The notes beneath the pieces were generated by a model. It ran no database searches. It was not told where the DNA came from and was given only the letters and a program-made list of their open reading frames with translations. From contig NZ_CP094657.1 of assembly GCF_023920705.1 (NCBI RefSeq), positions 3,038,001 through 3,102,000 of the forward strand: DNA of 64,000 nt, in the 5' to 3' direction. This document shows positions 10,136 through 17,418 of the stretch, one piece after another (positions within the stretch are counted from its first letter, which is position 1; each line of letters begins with the position of its first letter). The DNA is from Acinetobacter sp. XS-4 (GTDB lineage: Bacteria; Pseudomonadota; Gammaproteobacteria; Pseudomonadales; Moraxellaceae). The position numbers and the translations under genes are program-made.

Positions 10136-10878
10136 TGTCTGAATTATCACTTGCTTATATTTTTCATCATCAACAATTACTGGTTGATCAAAACCTTCAA
10201 CTACCCAAAGTCGAAAAGTTAGCAAGTGATTTACTTTTCACTCATGATGAGCAGGTCATTGCACGTGACTTGCTTGCTGAGGAACCTATCCCCGAAGGCT
10301 TACAACTGGTTCCAATTCGCCAACTCATTACAAGTTGGTCAAAAGAACAGTTCTTGCAAGCAAGCCGTGCTGTACAGTTACTTGAATGGCGACGCAATCA
10401 TAAGTTTTGTAGTCACTGCGGACACCCAACAGAAGTTCATCCAACTGAATATGCAATGGTGTGTCCTTCTTGTCGCTATCATCAATATCCTCGTGTGAAC
10501 CCATGCATTATTACCGTCATTACTCGAGGTGATGATGAAATCTTGCTGGCGAAGTCAGTCCACAACAAAACTAACATGTATGGTTTGATTGCAGGCTTTG
10601 TTGAAGTTGGAGAAACTCTTGAAGAAGCGGTACAACGCGAAGCTTTTGAAGAAGTAGGCCTAAGACTCAAAAATGTTCAATATATGTCAAGTCAACCTTG
10701 GCCTTTCCCAAGTAACCTTATGGTTGCGTTTAGAGCAGAATATGAGTCTGGTGAAATTAAGCTGCAAGAAGAAGAAATTGCAGATGCACAATTCTTCAAA
10801 ATTGATCAATTACCTGAAATTCCATTTAAAGGTAGTATTGCTCATTCTATGATTATGCAGATTACCCAAGCCGGGTAA
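10135..10878 (+). CDS. nudC: NAD(H) pyrophosphatase / RNA deNADding enzyme NudC
   Basis: Nudix hydrolase of 247 aa that splits NAD(H) to NMN(H) and AMP and, in E. coli, removes NAD caps from RNA. It has a four-Cys zinc ribbon (FCSHCGH and VCPSCRY, residues about 97-120), the Nudix box GFVEVGETLEEAVQREAFEE at about 158-180, and the NudC signature SQPWPFPSNLM. It is translationally coupled to fimL. The stop codon lies inside the 3' arm of a perfect hairpin that is also the terminator. Confidence 0.92.
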   Translation: MSELSLAYIFHHQQLLVDQNLQLPKVEKLASDLLFTHDEQVIARDLLAEEPIPEGLQLVPIRQLITSWSKEQFLQASRAVQLLEWRRNHKFCSHCGHPTEVHPTEYAMVCPSCRYHQYPRVNPCIITVITRGDDEILLAKSVHNKTNMYGLIAGFVEVGETLEEAVQREAFEEVGLRLKNVQYMSSQPWPFPSNLMVAFRAEYESGEIKLQEEEIADAQFFKIDQLPEIPFKGSIAHSMIMQITQAG

Positions 10879-10883
10879 TCTGC
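10857..10883 (+). terminator. nudC terminator hairpin containing the stop codon
   Basis: Perfect 11-bp stem (GCAGATTACCC with GGGTAATCTGC, loop AAGCC) followed by CGTGTTTT. The nudC TAA is inside the 3' arm. A second stem, GTGTTTTA with TAAAACAC (10885-10892 and 10908-10915), follows at once and covers the stop codon of the convergent esterase gene. Confidence 0.7.
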
Positions 10884-10906
10884 CGTGTTTTAGGCGATAT
10901 TCTCGT

Positions 10907-11770
10907 TTAAAACACTTCTTCAAGAAAATGCAAAATAGTTCTTTTAGTCCTGAAGTAATGACTAATAAAACTAGAGAGACTGGCCAAAATTGTAATATGC
11001 CCAGTTTTAGGAATCACGGCGATATGGCTGTGATTTCCCTTTTCTCTAAGCGCTAAATCCATATCTAAAGTATTGTGCTTTTTCACAATCTGATCATTTT
11101 CAGCCATCAAAAGGTAATGTTTAATATTATTTTGATTGACGAAATAATATGGCATGACTTCTTTATAAGAGATACCTTGATCAAAAGCATCTTCGGCCAG
11201 TGGGTCACCCTTATAGTCAAAATGATAAGGCCCAGCTAAACCGATTATTGCCTTAATTTTCCCTAGACACTCAATTTTAGTTGAATCAGGGTGATAAACA
11301 GCAGACATGACATTAAATGCGCCTGCTGAATGCCCCATAAGTACAATATTTTCTGTAGAGATTTCTAGCTTGTCTTGGTTTTGATGCAAATAATTCAATG
11401 CCTGAGTCAGGTCATCAACAAAACTTGGGAAAATATTTTTAGGCGCTAACTGGTAGTTAATCACAGCAACGTCATAGCCTTCTTTGGCAAATGTCTCACC
11501 AATAAAAAGATAATCTCGTTTATTACCATGTTGCCAAGCCCCACCATGCACAAAAACAATAAGAGGCTGATGAGTTAGCTTTTTAACAGATCGGTAAACA
11601 TCCAAACGGTGGCGAGGCTTTAGGCCATAACGAACATTTGGAACCTGCTCAAAACCATCTTTTGGCGTAAAACGGTTTAAAGCAAAACTCCCCAAATCAT
11701 ACAGGCGGAAATCTTTATAGAGAGTTCGCGCCTGTTCAATTTTGCTTTGTACTTGTTCAATCAGATTCAT
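10907..11770 (-). CDS. Alpha/beta hydrolase, HSL/carboxylesterase type
   Basis: Cytoplasmic esterase-like protein, 287 aa. It has the oxyanion motif HGGAW (VFVHGGAWQHGNKRDY, about 72-87), the nucleophile elbow GHSAG (about residue 147), an acidic residue in AENDQIV and a late His in KTGHITIL, completing a Ser-Asp-His triad. This is the layout of hormone-sensitive-lipase-like esterases and of kynurenine formamidases; the substrate is not evident. The ATG is three bases after the dolP stop, so it is probably cotranscribed with dolP. Confidence 0.8.
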   Translation of the reverse strand: MNLIEQVQSKIEQARTLYKDFRLYDLGSFALNRFTPKDGFEQVPNVRYGLKPRHRLDVYRSVKKLTHQPLIVFVHGGAWQHGNKRDYLFIGETFAKEGYDVAVINYQLAPKNIFPSFVDDLTQALNYLHQNQDKLEISTENIVLMGHSAGAFNVMSAVYHPDSTKIECLGKIKAIIGLAGPYHFDYKGDPLAEDAFDQGISYKEVMPYYFVNQNNIKHYLLMAENDQIVKKHNTLDMDLALREKGNHSHIAVIPKTGHITILASLSSFISHYFRTKRTILHFLEEVF

Positions 11771-11773
11771 ATA

Positions 11774-12481
11774 TTACTGTGCAGTCGAAGCAGGATCTGT
11801 TTGGTCAGGATCAATTGCAACAGGTGTTTGAACTGTTGGTTGAGCAATGACGTTATTAATAATTGGTGTAGTCGTTGTATTACCAGAACTTGCTGCTGGA
11901 GCAGGCGCCAAATCAATATTATCAATTAAAGTGACAATTTTGGTGACGTTACCGACGTTTTGTAAGACGCTATTTAAATCATTAATTTCAGCAGTATTTA
12001 AACGCCCCATTACGTAAAGCACGCCATCTTCGGTATGTACAAGAACCTTACTATCAGAAACCACTGGCGCTTTCATTAAAAGAGCACGCGTATTTGCTGT
12101 TACACCCGCATCTTGCATGATGGTGTTATAGCTAACCTTGTTACCCACCGTAATATAGTTATGTACGGCTTTCACATCACTCATGGCTTTAAGATTGTCT
12201 TCCGCCAATTGTTTCAAGTACGGGTCTGGCACTTGGCCTGTTAATAAAACTGTACTGTGGAAGCTTTCAATATTAATACGTGACTGCTTGAAACGTTGAT
12301 CAAGTTTGTAAATGTTGATATTTGCTGTACGTTTAATTGAAGAGTCAATGAATACTTGGCCTAGACTGCGAACACCACTATCTGTGCCCACTGGAGCTGT
12401 GCCTGTTCCACCAGAAATAAAACTTGCGCAACCTGATAAACTTGCGACACAAAGCATTGTTACAGCAATACGTTTTAACAC
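11774..12481 (-). CDS. dolP: Dual BON-domain outer-membrane lipoprotein DolP (YraP)
   Basis: Lipoprotein of 235 aa with lipobox LSGC (CVASLSGCASF, Cys about 19). Two BON domains follow (about 48-115 and 125-195; AEDNLKAMSDVKAVHNYITV closes the first), then a low-complexity Ala/Thr/Pro/Gln tail. DolP associates with anionic lipids in the outer membrane and supports envelope integrity. The neighbours yraN and rsmI (yraL) match the E. coli yraL-yraM-yraN-diaA-yraP region with lpoA and diaA missing, which supports the name. Confidence 0.85.
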   Translation of the reverse strand: MLKRIAVTMLCVASLSGCASFISGGTGTAPVGTDSGVRSLGQVFIDSSIKRTANINIYKLDQRFKQSRINIESFHSTVLLTGQVPDPYLKQLAEDNLKAMSDVKAVHNYITVGNKVSYNTIMQDAGVTANTRALLMKAPVVSDSKVLVHTEDGVLYVMGRLNTAEINDLNSVLQNVGNVTKIVTLIDNIDLAPAPAASSGNTTTTPIINNVIAQPTVQTPVAIDPDQTDPASTAQ

Positions 12482-12558
12482 TCCACCAGACTCCTATCAA
12501 TTTCTTGGCTTGATCATAAAGCATGAGACTTAAATTTGCTCAAAAGAGTAATGAACTC

Positions 12559-12960
12559 TTAATCCAAAGTAAATGCATTTTCGATCCATTGCAGATCATA
12601 ATGGAATTTTGAAAAGTCATGCTGTACTGTTTTTGCAATTTTCTGTGGAAAATCAAAACAAATCACATCAAAACGACAATAAAAATCCTGATAAGATGGA
12701 TAGCGCTGTAAAAAACGCATCGCAGTTTTGATTATTTTCTTCTGTTTTGTCCACGTTACCATTTCGCAAGCTTGTCCATAATTTCCTATAGTACGTGCTT
12801 TTACTTCAACAAAAACTAACTCTTGCCCTCTTTTGACGATCAAATCAACTTCGCCACGGCGTGAATGGTAATTACTTGTGACCCATACATAATTTTGTGC
12901 TTGTAAAAGGTTTAAAGCAGTTTGCTCTGCCCATTTACCCAACTGTTGCGCCAATAACAT
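12559..12960 (-). CDS. yraN: UPF0102 family protein YraN (predicted endonuclease fold)
   Basis: Small cytoplasmic protein (133 aa) with a restriction-endonuclease-like core: [21 protein letters not shown] carries the E-x-D and E-V-K residues typical of the fold. Cellular role unproven. The ATG at 12960 is preferred, with GGGGAAA eight bases upstream; a TTG five codons earlier would lie inside that ribosome site. It sits between dolP and the divergent rsmI, as in many Gammaproteobacteria. Confidence 0.88.
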   Translation of the reverse strand: MLLAQQLGKWAEQTALNLLQAQNYVWVTSNYHSRRGEVDLIVKRGQELVFVEVKARTIGNYGQACEMVTWTKQKKIIKTAMRFLQRYPSYQDFYCRFDVICFDFPQKIAKTVQHDFSKFHYDLQWIENAFTLD

Positions 12961-13118
12961 TTTTATTTTCCCCAATGAAAAGCATCTCTAGATGTTTTTA
13001 TGCGTAAGTTATTTTCTTAAATTCATCTGTCGTATCAACTATAAATCGAACAAATGAAAATCAGATTATTTTCGAAAAGCTCGAGCTAGCAGACATTGTT
13101 CACGCCCAAATCATAATT

Positions 13119-13135
13119 TCGGGTAAACTACCCGA
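13119..13135 (+). other. Hairpin in the rsmI leader
   Basis: TCGGGTA - AAC - TACCCGA, a perfect seven-base inverted repeat, lies 33 bases before the rsmI ATG. There is no T-run, so it is not a terminator. It may be a leader hairpin or a protein site. Confidence 0.5.
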
Positions 13136-13168
13136 TTAAAATTGTTTATCTGTACGGAGTAAAACCAA

Positions 13169-14005
13169 ATGAGTGCTCAGTTATTTGTTGTAGCCACCCC
13201 AATCGGGCACTTAGATGATATGACTTTCCGTGCAATTGATATTTTAAAATCAGTTTCTATTGTAGCTGCCGAAGATACTCGCCAATCAGCACAATTATTT
13301 AAGCACTATAATATATCGACTCAACTTACTGCATGCCATGACCACAATGAAAGCAATAAAATTGAGCAGTTAGTTCAAAAATTACTTGCTGGCGATAGCG
13401 TTGCTTTAATTAGTGATGCAGGTACACCGCTCATCAGTGATCCAGGTTTTAAATTAGTCCGTGCTGCTCAAGAGCACGGTATTAAAGTTGTTCCAGTGCC
13501 AGGCGCATGTGCTGCTATTGCTGCTTTAAGTGCGGTAGGTTTACCGAGTGATCGTTTTAGCTTTGAAGGATTTTTACCATCTAGAGCTTCACAACGTATT
13601 TCTCAATTAGAAAAACTTAAGAATGAAACCCAGACCTTAATTTTCTATGAAGCCCCTCATCGTATTTTAGAGTCTATTAAAGATATGGCTCAGGTATTTG
13701 GTGAAGACCGTCCAGTAGGGTTTGCACGTGAAATTACAAAAACCTTTGAAACCATTAAAAAAATGACCTTAAAAGATTTGGTCAGCTTTATTGAAAATGA
13801 CCACAACCAAGAAAAAGGTGAAATTGTAGTGGTTGTGGGTGGTGCAGCTGCAAAAACAGATCTAGAACAAGAAAAACTAGATGAACTTTTAAAGCGTTTA
13901 CTTCAAGACTTATCGGTTAAAGCAGCATCTCAACTTGCTGCCGATTTAACAGGAATTAAGAAGAAAGTCGCTTATCAACGTGCGCTTGAGTTAACACAAT
14001 CTTAA
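13169..14005 (+). CDS. rsmI: 16S rRNA (cytidine1402-2'-O)-methyltransferase RsmI
   Basis: 278-aa SAM-dependent methyltransferase of the tetrapyrrole-methylase fold that 2'-O-methylates C1402 in the ribosomal P site. Signatures: ATPIGHLDDMTFRAIDIL at the N-terminus, ISDAGTPLISDPG (about 84-96), PGACAAIAALSAVGLP and FEGFLP. It starts at an ATG with GGAG nine bases upstream and is divergent from yraN. Confidence 0.95.
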   Translation: MSAQLFVVATPIGHLDDMTFRAIDILKSVSIVAAEDTRQSAQLFKHYNISTQLTACHDHNESNKIEQLVQKLLAGDSVALISDAGTPLISDPGFKLVRAAQEHGIKVVPVPGACAAIAALSAVGLPSDRFSFEGFLPSRASQRISQLEKLKNETQTLIFYEAPHRILESIKDMAQVFGEDRPVGFAREITKTFETIKKMTLKDLVSFIENDHNQEKGEIVVVVGGAAAKTDLEQEKLDELLKRLLQDLSVKAASQLAADLTGIKKKVAYQRALELTQS

Positions 14006-14020
14006 TTTTTAATTAGATAA

Positions 14021-14050
14021 GGTGATGACACAGACTATTTGTCATCATCC
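14021..14050 (+). terminator. Hairpin between rsmI and the convergent LysR gene
   Basis: GGTGATGACA pairs with TGTCATCATC across a nine-base loop. The U-tract is poor on both strands, so termination efficiency is uncertain, but position and symmetry fit the shared end of two convergent genes. Confidence 0.5.
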
Positions 14051-14134
14051 TCTATGAATTTTGCATAATAATATTACAGATAAAATTACTTCAAAATCAG
14101 AATAAACTTTCTGGCTTTTAAAAATATCTAATCG

Positions 14135-15025
14135 CTATCTTAATATGTGTTTTGCTGACTCCACAATAGTCTCTGTCAGTGCATCTAACTGTTTAGACTG
14201 TCTTTTCCAATGGTGCCAATATAACGGAATGTCGAATTCAGCTTCAGGTATAACATCCACTAAAGTTCCATTGCTTAGCAAAGATTGAACCTGAAGCTCG
14301 GGCACCATGCCATATCCTAAACCTAATTGGATTGCTTTCACAAAGGCATCTGTAGCAGGAATAAAACTGTAAGGATAGCTCTGCAAAGGTAAACCATAAT
14401 ATTTCAGTAATGCCTCTGAGTGCATAAGATCTTTATGGTTAAAAATTACAGCAGGTGCATTTCTTAAAGTTTCACGGTTTACACCATGTTTAAACCTGTC
14501 AGCTGCAAACTCAGCCGAAGCCAACATTTTATAACGCATTTTCCCGAGTGGTTGAGCTAGACAGCCTGACATGACCTGCTCTTCTGCCGAAATACATGCG
14601 TTGACTTGCCCTGTTTCCAATAAAGTATGCGTATGCGATTGGTCATCAATTTTTAGTTCTAAGACTATTTTTTCTTTAAAAAGGGTTTGCTGAATACTTG
14701 GTAAAAGCCAAGTCGCTAGCGAATCTGCATTGGAAGCTAGCGCAATTTTATAGAATTCCGATTCAGATGACTTCCCCATCAAACCTTGTAATAAGTTTTG
14801 CTCCATTAATCTCGTATGACGTAAATGTTGTAATAACGTTTGCCCAGCTTGTGTGAGTACACATGGACGCCCACGTATAATTAAAATTTGGCCTAGATAC
14901 TTTTCTAGAGCTTGCACACGTAAAGACACTGCCGACGGCGTAATATATAAATGCTCACCTGCTGCATCAAAACTACCCACTTCTGCTACTGCAAGAAAGG
15001 CTTCACACTGTTTGCTATCTAACAT
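14135..15025 (-). CDS. argP: LysR-family regulator of amino-acid export (ArgP/LysG type)
   Basis: 296-aa LysR regulator. The winged HTH covers residues 1-60 (AGEHLYITPSAVSLRVQALE) and a PBP2-type effector domain follows. The N-terminus MLDSKQCEAFLAVAEVGSFDAA is typical of the ArgP/IciA/LysG subfamily, which senses lysine or arginine and switches on the neighbouring exporter. The LysE/ArgO-type exporter is divergent 105 bases away. Two TCAAACCTAAAT repeats lie directly upstream of its start. Whether the effector is lysine or arginine cannot be told. Confidence 0.88.
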   Translation of the reverse strand: MLDSKQCEAFLAVAEVGSFDAAGEHLYITPSAVSLRVQALEKYLGQILIIRGRPCVLTQAGQTLLQHLRHTRLMEQNLLQGLMGKSSESEFYKIALASNADSLATWLLPSIQQTLFKEKIVLELKIDDQSHTHTLLETGQVNACISAEEQVMSGCLAQPLGKMRYKMLASAEFAADRFKHGVNRETLRNAPAVIFNHKDLMHSEALLKYYGLPLQSYPYSFIPATDAFVKAIQLGLGYGMVPELQVQSLLSNGTLVDVIPEAEFDIPLYWHHWKRQSKQLDALTETIVESAKHILR

Positions 15026-15026
15026 A

Positions 15027-15059
15027 TCAAACCTAAATTTTTTTTAGTCAAACCTAAAT
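15027..15059. promoter_or_regulatory. Two direct repeats, probable LysR operator
   Basis: TCAAACCTAAAT occurs at 15027-15038 and again at 15048-15059, exactly 21 bases apart, i.e. two helical turns, so both repeats face the same side of the DNA. They sit between the regulator and the exporter. This is the spacing expected for a LysR-type tetramer. Confidence 0.55.
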
Positions 15060-15085
15060 ATTCTTAATTTTACTTATTTCTTAAT

Positions 15086-15118
15086 AAAAAGTCAGATAAT
15101 TCCCACATCTGATTTTTT
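15086..15118 (+). terminator. Terminator-like hairpin in the leader of the exporter gene
   Basis: AAAAAGTCAGAT and ATCTGATTTTTT form a stem with a one-base bulge and a nine-base loop, ending in six T, only 13 bases before the exporter ATG. It has the form of an intrinsic terminator or attenuator. The leader is too short for a lysine riboswitch. Confidence 0.5.
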
Positions 15119-15130
15119 CACCTTATTGTT

Positions 15131-15733
15131 ATGTTCTCTCTTAGTATATTTTTTAAAGGTTTCGGTATTGGTAGCGGGCTTATTGTAGCAATTGGAGCAC
15201 AAAATGCTTTTGTTCTAAAACAAGGTCTTAAACAGCAATATGTATTTTGGCTATGTTTAATTTGCGCCCTGTCCGACTCGATTCTAATCGCTTTTGGTGT
15301 ATTAGGTTTTGCCGAAATCATGACAGCATCACCCATCTTAATTACGGTCGCTAAATATTTAGGAGCAACGTTCTTATTCGTCTACGGTGCGAAAGCATTC
15401 TATGCAGCCTTAAAAACCACCCAGAGTATGGAGCTTGATAGTAGTCAGAAACAGACTTTAACCCAAGCATTAGTGACCTGTCTTGCCTTTACATGGCTTA
15501 ACCCACATGTCTATTTGGATACCATTGTTCTAATTGGTTCAGTTGCAACTCAACTGGAAGACAAAATTAGTTTTGCTTTGGGCAGCATTGTTGCCTCTTG
15601 GATTTTCTTTTTTAGTTTGGGCTATGGTGCAAGGTTATTAAAACCATTATTTATCAACCCTAAAGCATGGAAAGTCTTAGATTTCATTATTGGCTGCGTT
15701 ATGTGGAGTATTGCAATATCGCTTCTCATCTAA
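15131..15733 (+). CDS. argO: LysE/ArgO-family basic amino acid exporter
   Basis: Inner-membrane exporter of 200 aa with about six helices. The family signature GSGLIVAIGAQNAFVLKQGL is at residues 13-32, and the mid-region TWLNPHVYLDTIVLIG is also typical. LysE/ArgO proteins expel excess lysine, arginine or canavanine. The divergent LysR regulator and the leader hairpin suggest control at two levels. No Shine-Dalgarno sequence is visible before the ATG. Confidence 0.88.
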   Translation: MFSLSIFFKGFGIGSGLIVAIGAQNAFVLKQGLKQQYVFWLCLICALSDSILIAFGVLGFAEIMTASPILITVAKYLGATFLFVYGAKAFYAALKTTQSMELDSSQKQTLTQALVTCLAFTWLNPHVYLDTIVLIGSVATQLEDKISFALGSIVASWIFFFSLGYGARLLKPLFINPKAWKVLDFIIGCVMWSIAISLLI

Positions 15734-15747
15734 TGCATTCAAACAGT

Positions 15748-15778
15748 AAAAAGTACCATGTCTGAATGGTACTTTTTA
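15748..15778. terminator. Bidirectional terminator between argO and the CDF gene
   Basis: AAAAAGTACCAT pairs with ATGGTACTTTTT around GTCTGA; A/T runs on both sides serve both convergent genes. Confidence 0.85.
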
Positions 15779-15789
15779 TGCGCTCAAAA

Positions 15790-16431
15790 TTATGCTTGAG
15801 AACCCAACACTAGCTTTGACTGTTTTCTTTCTTGCTGTGACTGTTTTATAACAGCATAACCAGAGGACACACCTAAGTAAGCAATTACAAAGGCAACAAA
15901 TAAATCTGGAAATACGCTCCCTGTTCCAAACACTCCCACTGCCGCTAAAATCACAGCAATATTGGCAATAGAATCATTTCTACTGCACAACCAGACAGAA
16001 CGCATATTGGCATCTCCGTCACGGTACGCATAGAGCATAAGCGCGACTGAAACGTTAGCAATTAAAGCCATCACACCAATTGCTCCCATCACCATTGGTT
16101 CAGGTGGAACACCATGAAAATACGACCAAACGACTTTCGCAATAACAAAAACACCGAAAGCTGTCATCGTTATTCCTTTAAGTAATGCAGCTGTTGCGCG
16201 CCAATATAAACTCATCGAAAGCACAACTAAAGATAATGCATAATTTGCTGCATCTCCGGCAAAATCCAATGCATCAGCCCATAGTGAAACAGATTGAGCT
16301 TTATAACCGCCCAATATTTCTACCACAAACATCAAAGCATTGATCACAAGTGCAATCCATAACGCTTTTCTAAAACGTGGACTCACTTTCTTTGAAGGAG
16401 AACATGTTGAAGCACAACCACATCCAGCCAT
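15790..16431 (-). CDS. Short cation-diffusion-facilitator-like transporter
   Basis: 213-aa membrane protein with six predicted helices and a Cys-rich start (MAGCGCASTCSPSKK). The segments ALWIALVINALMFVVEILGG, SLWADALDFAGDAANYALS and CSRNDSIANIAVILAA correspond to helices I, II and V of CDF exporters, with DxxxD/NDxxxN metal-site patterns. The cytoplasmic C-terminal domain of full CDF proteins (about 300 aa) is absent; the frame ends after helix VI with a charged tail. It is divergent from a CadR-like regulator and driven by a MerR-type promoter, so export of Cd, Zn or Pb is plausible. Confidence 0.8.
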   Translation of the reverse strand: MAGCGCASTCSPSKKVSPRFRKALWIALVINALMFVVEILGGYKAQSVSLWADALDFAGDAANYALSLVVLSMSLYWRATAALLKGITMTAFGVFVIAKVVWSYFHGVPPEPMVMGAIGVMALIANVSVALMLYAYRDGDANMRSVWLCSRNDSIANIAVILAAVGVFGTGSVFPDLFVAFVIAYLGVSSGYAVIKQSQQERKQSKLVLGSQA

Positions 16432-16460
16432 TTTATTTCCTCAAGAACTCTTTTATAGTG

Positions 16461-16491
16461 ATTAAAAACCCTTGAGTAGCTCCAGAGTCAA
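16461..16491 (-). promoter_or_regulatory. MerR-type promoter and operator of the CDF gene
   Basis: On the minus strand TTGACT (-35, 16486-16491) and TTTAAT (-10, 16461-16466) are separated by 19 bases instead of 17. The spacer carries an imperfect dyad ACTCTGGAG-CTA-CTCAAGGGT. This long spacer plus dyad is the hallmark of promoters untwisted by MerR, ZntR or CadR proteins. Confidence 0.85.
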
Positions 16492-16496
16492 GCCTT

Positions 16497-16898
16497 ATGA
16501 GTCTTTCTATTGGTCAATTATCAAAAAAAGCGGATGTTCCAATTGATACGATCCGTTATTACGAAAAAGTAGGTGTTCTTGATCGTATCCAACGTTCAGA
16601 AAATAATTATCGTGTTTATACCGAGCAAACGCTGAACGACCTATTGTTTATTAAACATTGCCGCGAATTAGATATTTCACTCAGTGATATTAAAACGTTA
16701 AAAGAAATGAAAGCTCAGCCTAAACAGGCATGTACAAAAATTGATAACCTAGTAGATAAATATTTAAGTGAAGTATCTGAAAAAATTGAACGGTTATTAC
16801 TTTTAAAAGAATCTTTAATTGATTTAAAACAGCACTGTTCTACCAATCGAACAGTAGATGAATGTGGGATTTTAAAAGAATTACAAAGCTCTCCTTAA
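16497..16898 (+). CDS. cadR: MerR-family heavy-metal regulator, CadR/PbrR-like
   Basis: 133-aa regulator. The N-terminal winged HTH is SIGQLSKKADVPIDTIRYYE; a dimerisation helix follows, and the metal-binding Cys residues are C79 (QACTK), C114 (HCSTN) and C123 (ECGIL), the CadR/PbrR arrangement that favours Cd(II) or Pb(II). The ATG is five bases from the -35 element of the divergent CDF promoter and has no ribosome-binding sequence, so the mRNA may be leaderless or nearly so. The HTH begins at residue 3, so a later start is unlikely. Confidence 0.88.
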   Translation: MSLSIGQLSKKADVPIDTIRYYEKVGVLDRIQRSENNYRVYTEQTLNDLLFIKHCRELDISLSDIKTLKEMKAQPKQACTKIDNLVDKYLSEVSEKIERLLLLKESLIDLKQHCSTNRTVDECGILKELQSSP

Positions 16899-16924
16899 AT
16901 CTATTTTAGTAAATTCATACAAAT

Positions 16925-16954
16925 AAAAAAGCACCACTCATGTGATGCTTTTTT
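16925..16954. terminator. Bidirectional terminator between cadR and the SutA-like gene
   Basis: AAAAAAGCA and TGCTTTTTT flank an inner CAC/GTG pairing. The next gene on the minus strand stops at 16959. Confidence 0.85.
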
Positions 16955-16958
16955 AAGA

Positions 16959-17210
16959 TTAATGGTCGCTATGTTCATCAGGAGGAACTTCGGTAATTCT
17001 CCCACCTCGAGCTAAAAATGCGGCAACTTCATCTTCCAGCGCTTGGCGCTGTTTCTGTTTAGCAGTTACAGTCAGCGTTTCTGCCTCGGCAAGGTCAGTA
17101 TCACTCATACTGCCTGCTTCTTCATCAGCTGCGCCGCTTTCGGCTGCTTTCGCTTCATCTTCATCTACAGCAGAATCTTCTGCATCTTCATAATCATTGA
17201 TATCTGACAT
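16959..17210 (-). CDS. sutA: SutA-like small acidic protein
   Basis: 83-aa protein: residues 1-45 are almost all Asp, Glu, Ala and Ser (probably disordered), followed by a basic-to-amphipathic segment ending FLARGGRITEVPPD. The pattern K-Q-K-x-R-x-A-L then F-L-x-R-G-G matches what I recall of Pseudomonas SutA, an RNA-polymerase-binding protein that supports transcription in slow growth. Lacking an alignment, the name is tentative; otherwise it is an acidic hypothetical protein. It is monocistronic, with its terminator just downstream. Confidence 0.55.
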   Translation of the reverse strand: MSDINDYEDAEDSAVDEDEAKAAESGAADEEAGSMSDTDLAEAETLTVTAKQKQRQALEDEVAAFLARGGRITEVPPDEHSDH

Positions 17211-17278
17211 TTCACACTCCCCACAATGATTTTTTATTGCATCATCGCTATGGTTCCAAGAACTCAGAAATTTAGCAA

Positions 17279-17299
17279 TCTCTTTGCATTTAGCAAAGA
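17279..17299. other. Small hairpin upstream of the SutA-like gene
   Basis: CTCTTTGC and GCAAAGAG form a perfect eight-base stem with loop ATTTA, in the 208-base gap between ubiI and the SutA-like gene. No T-run follows on either strand. ATTTAGCAA also occurs as a short direct repeat here. Confidence 0.4.
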
Positions 17300-17418
17300 G
17301 CCAAATTAGTCAATTCCGTATCTTTTTTGACCAAATTGGTAATGATATATAAATGATTGTTCAAAAAATATCTACTGGTATTTAATTCGCTCAGTAGAGT
17401 ATAGACCCAGTAAATATT

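Noticed and set aside
15061..15130. Lysine riboswitch before the exporter
   Set aside because: The leader is about 70 bases, far below the roughly 170 needed, and no L-box core is present.
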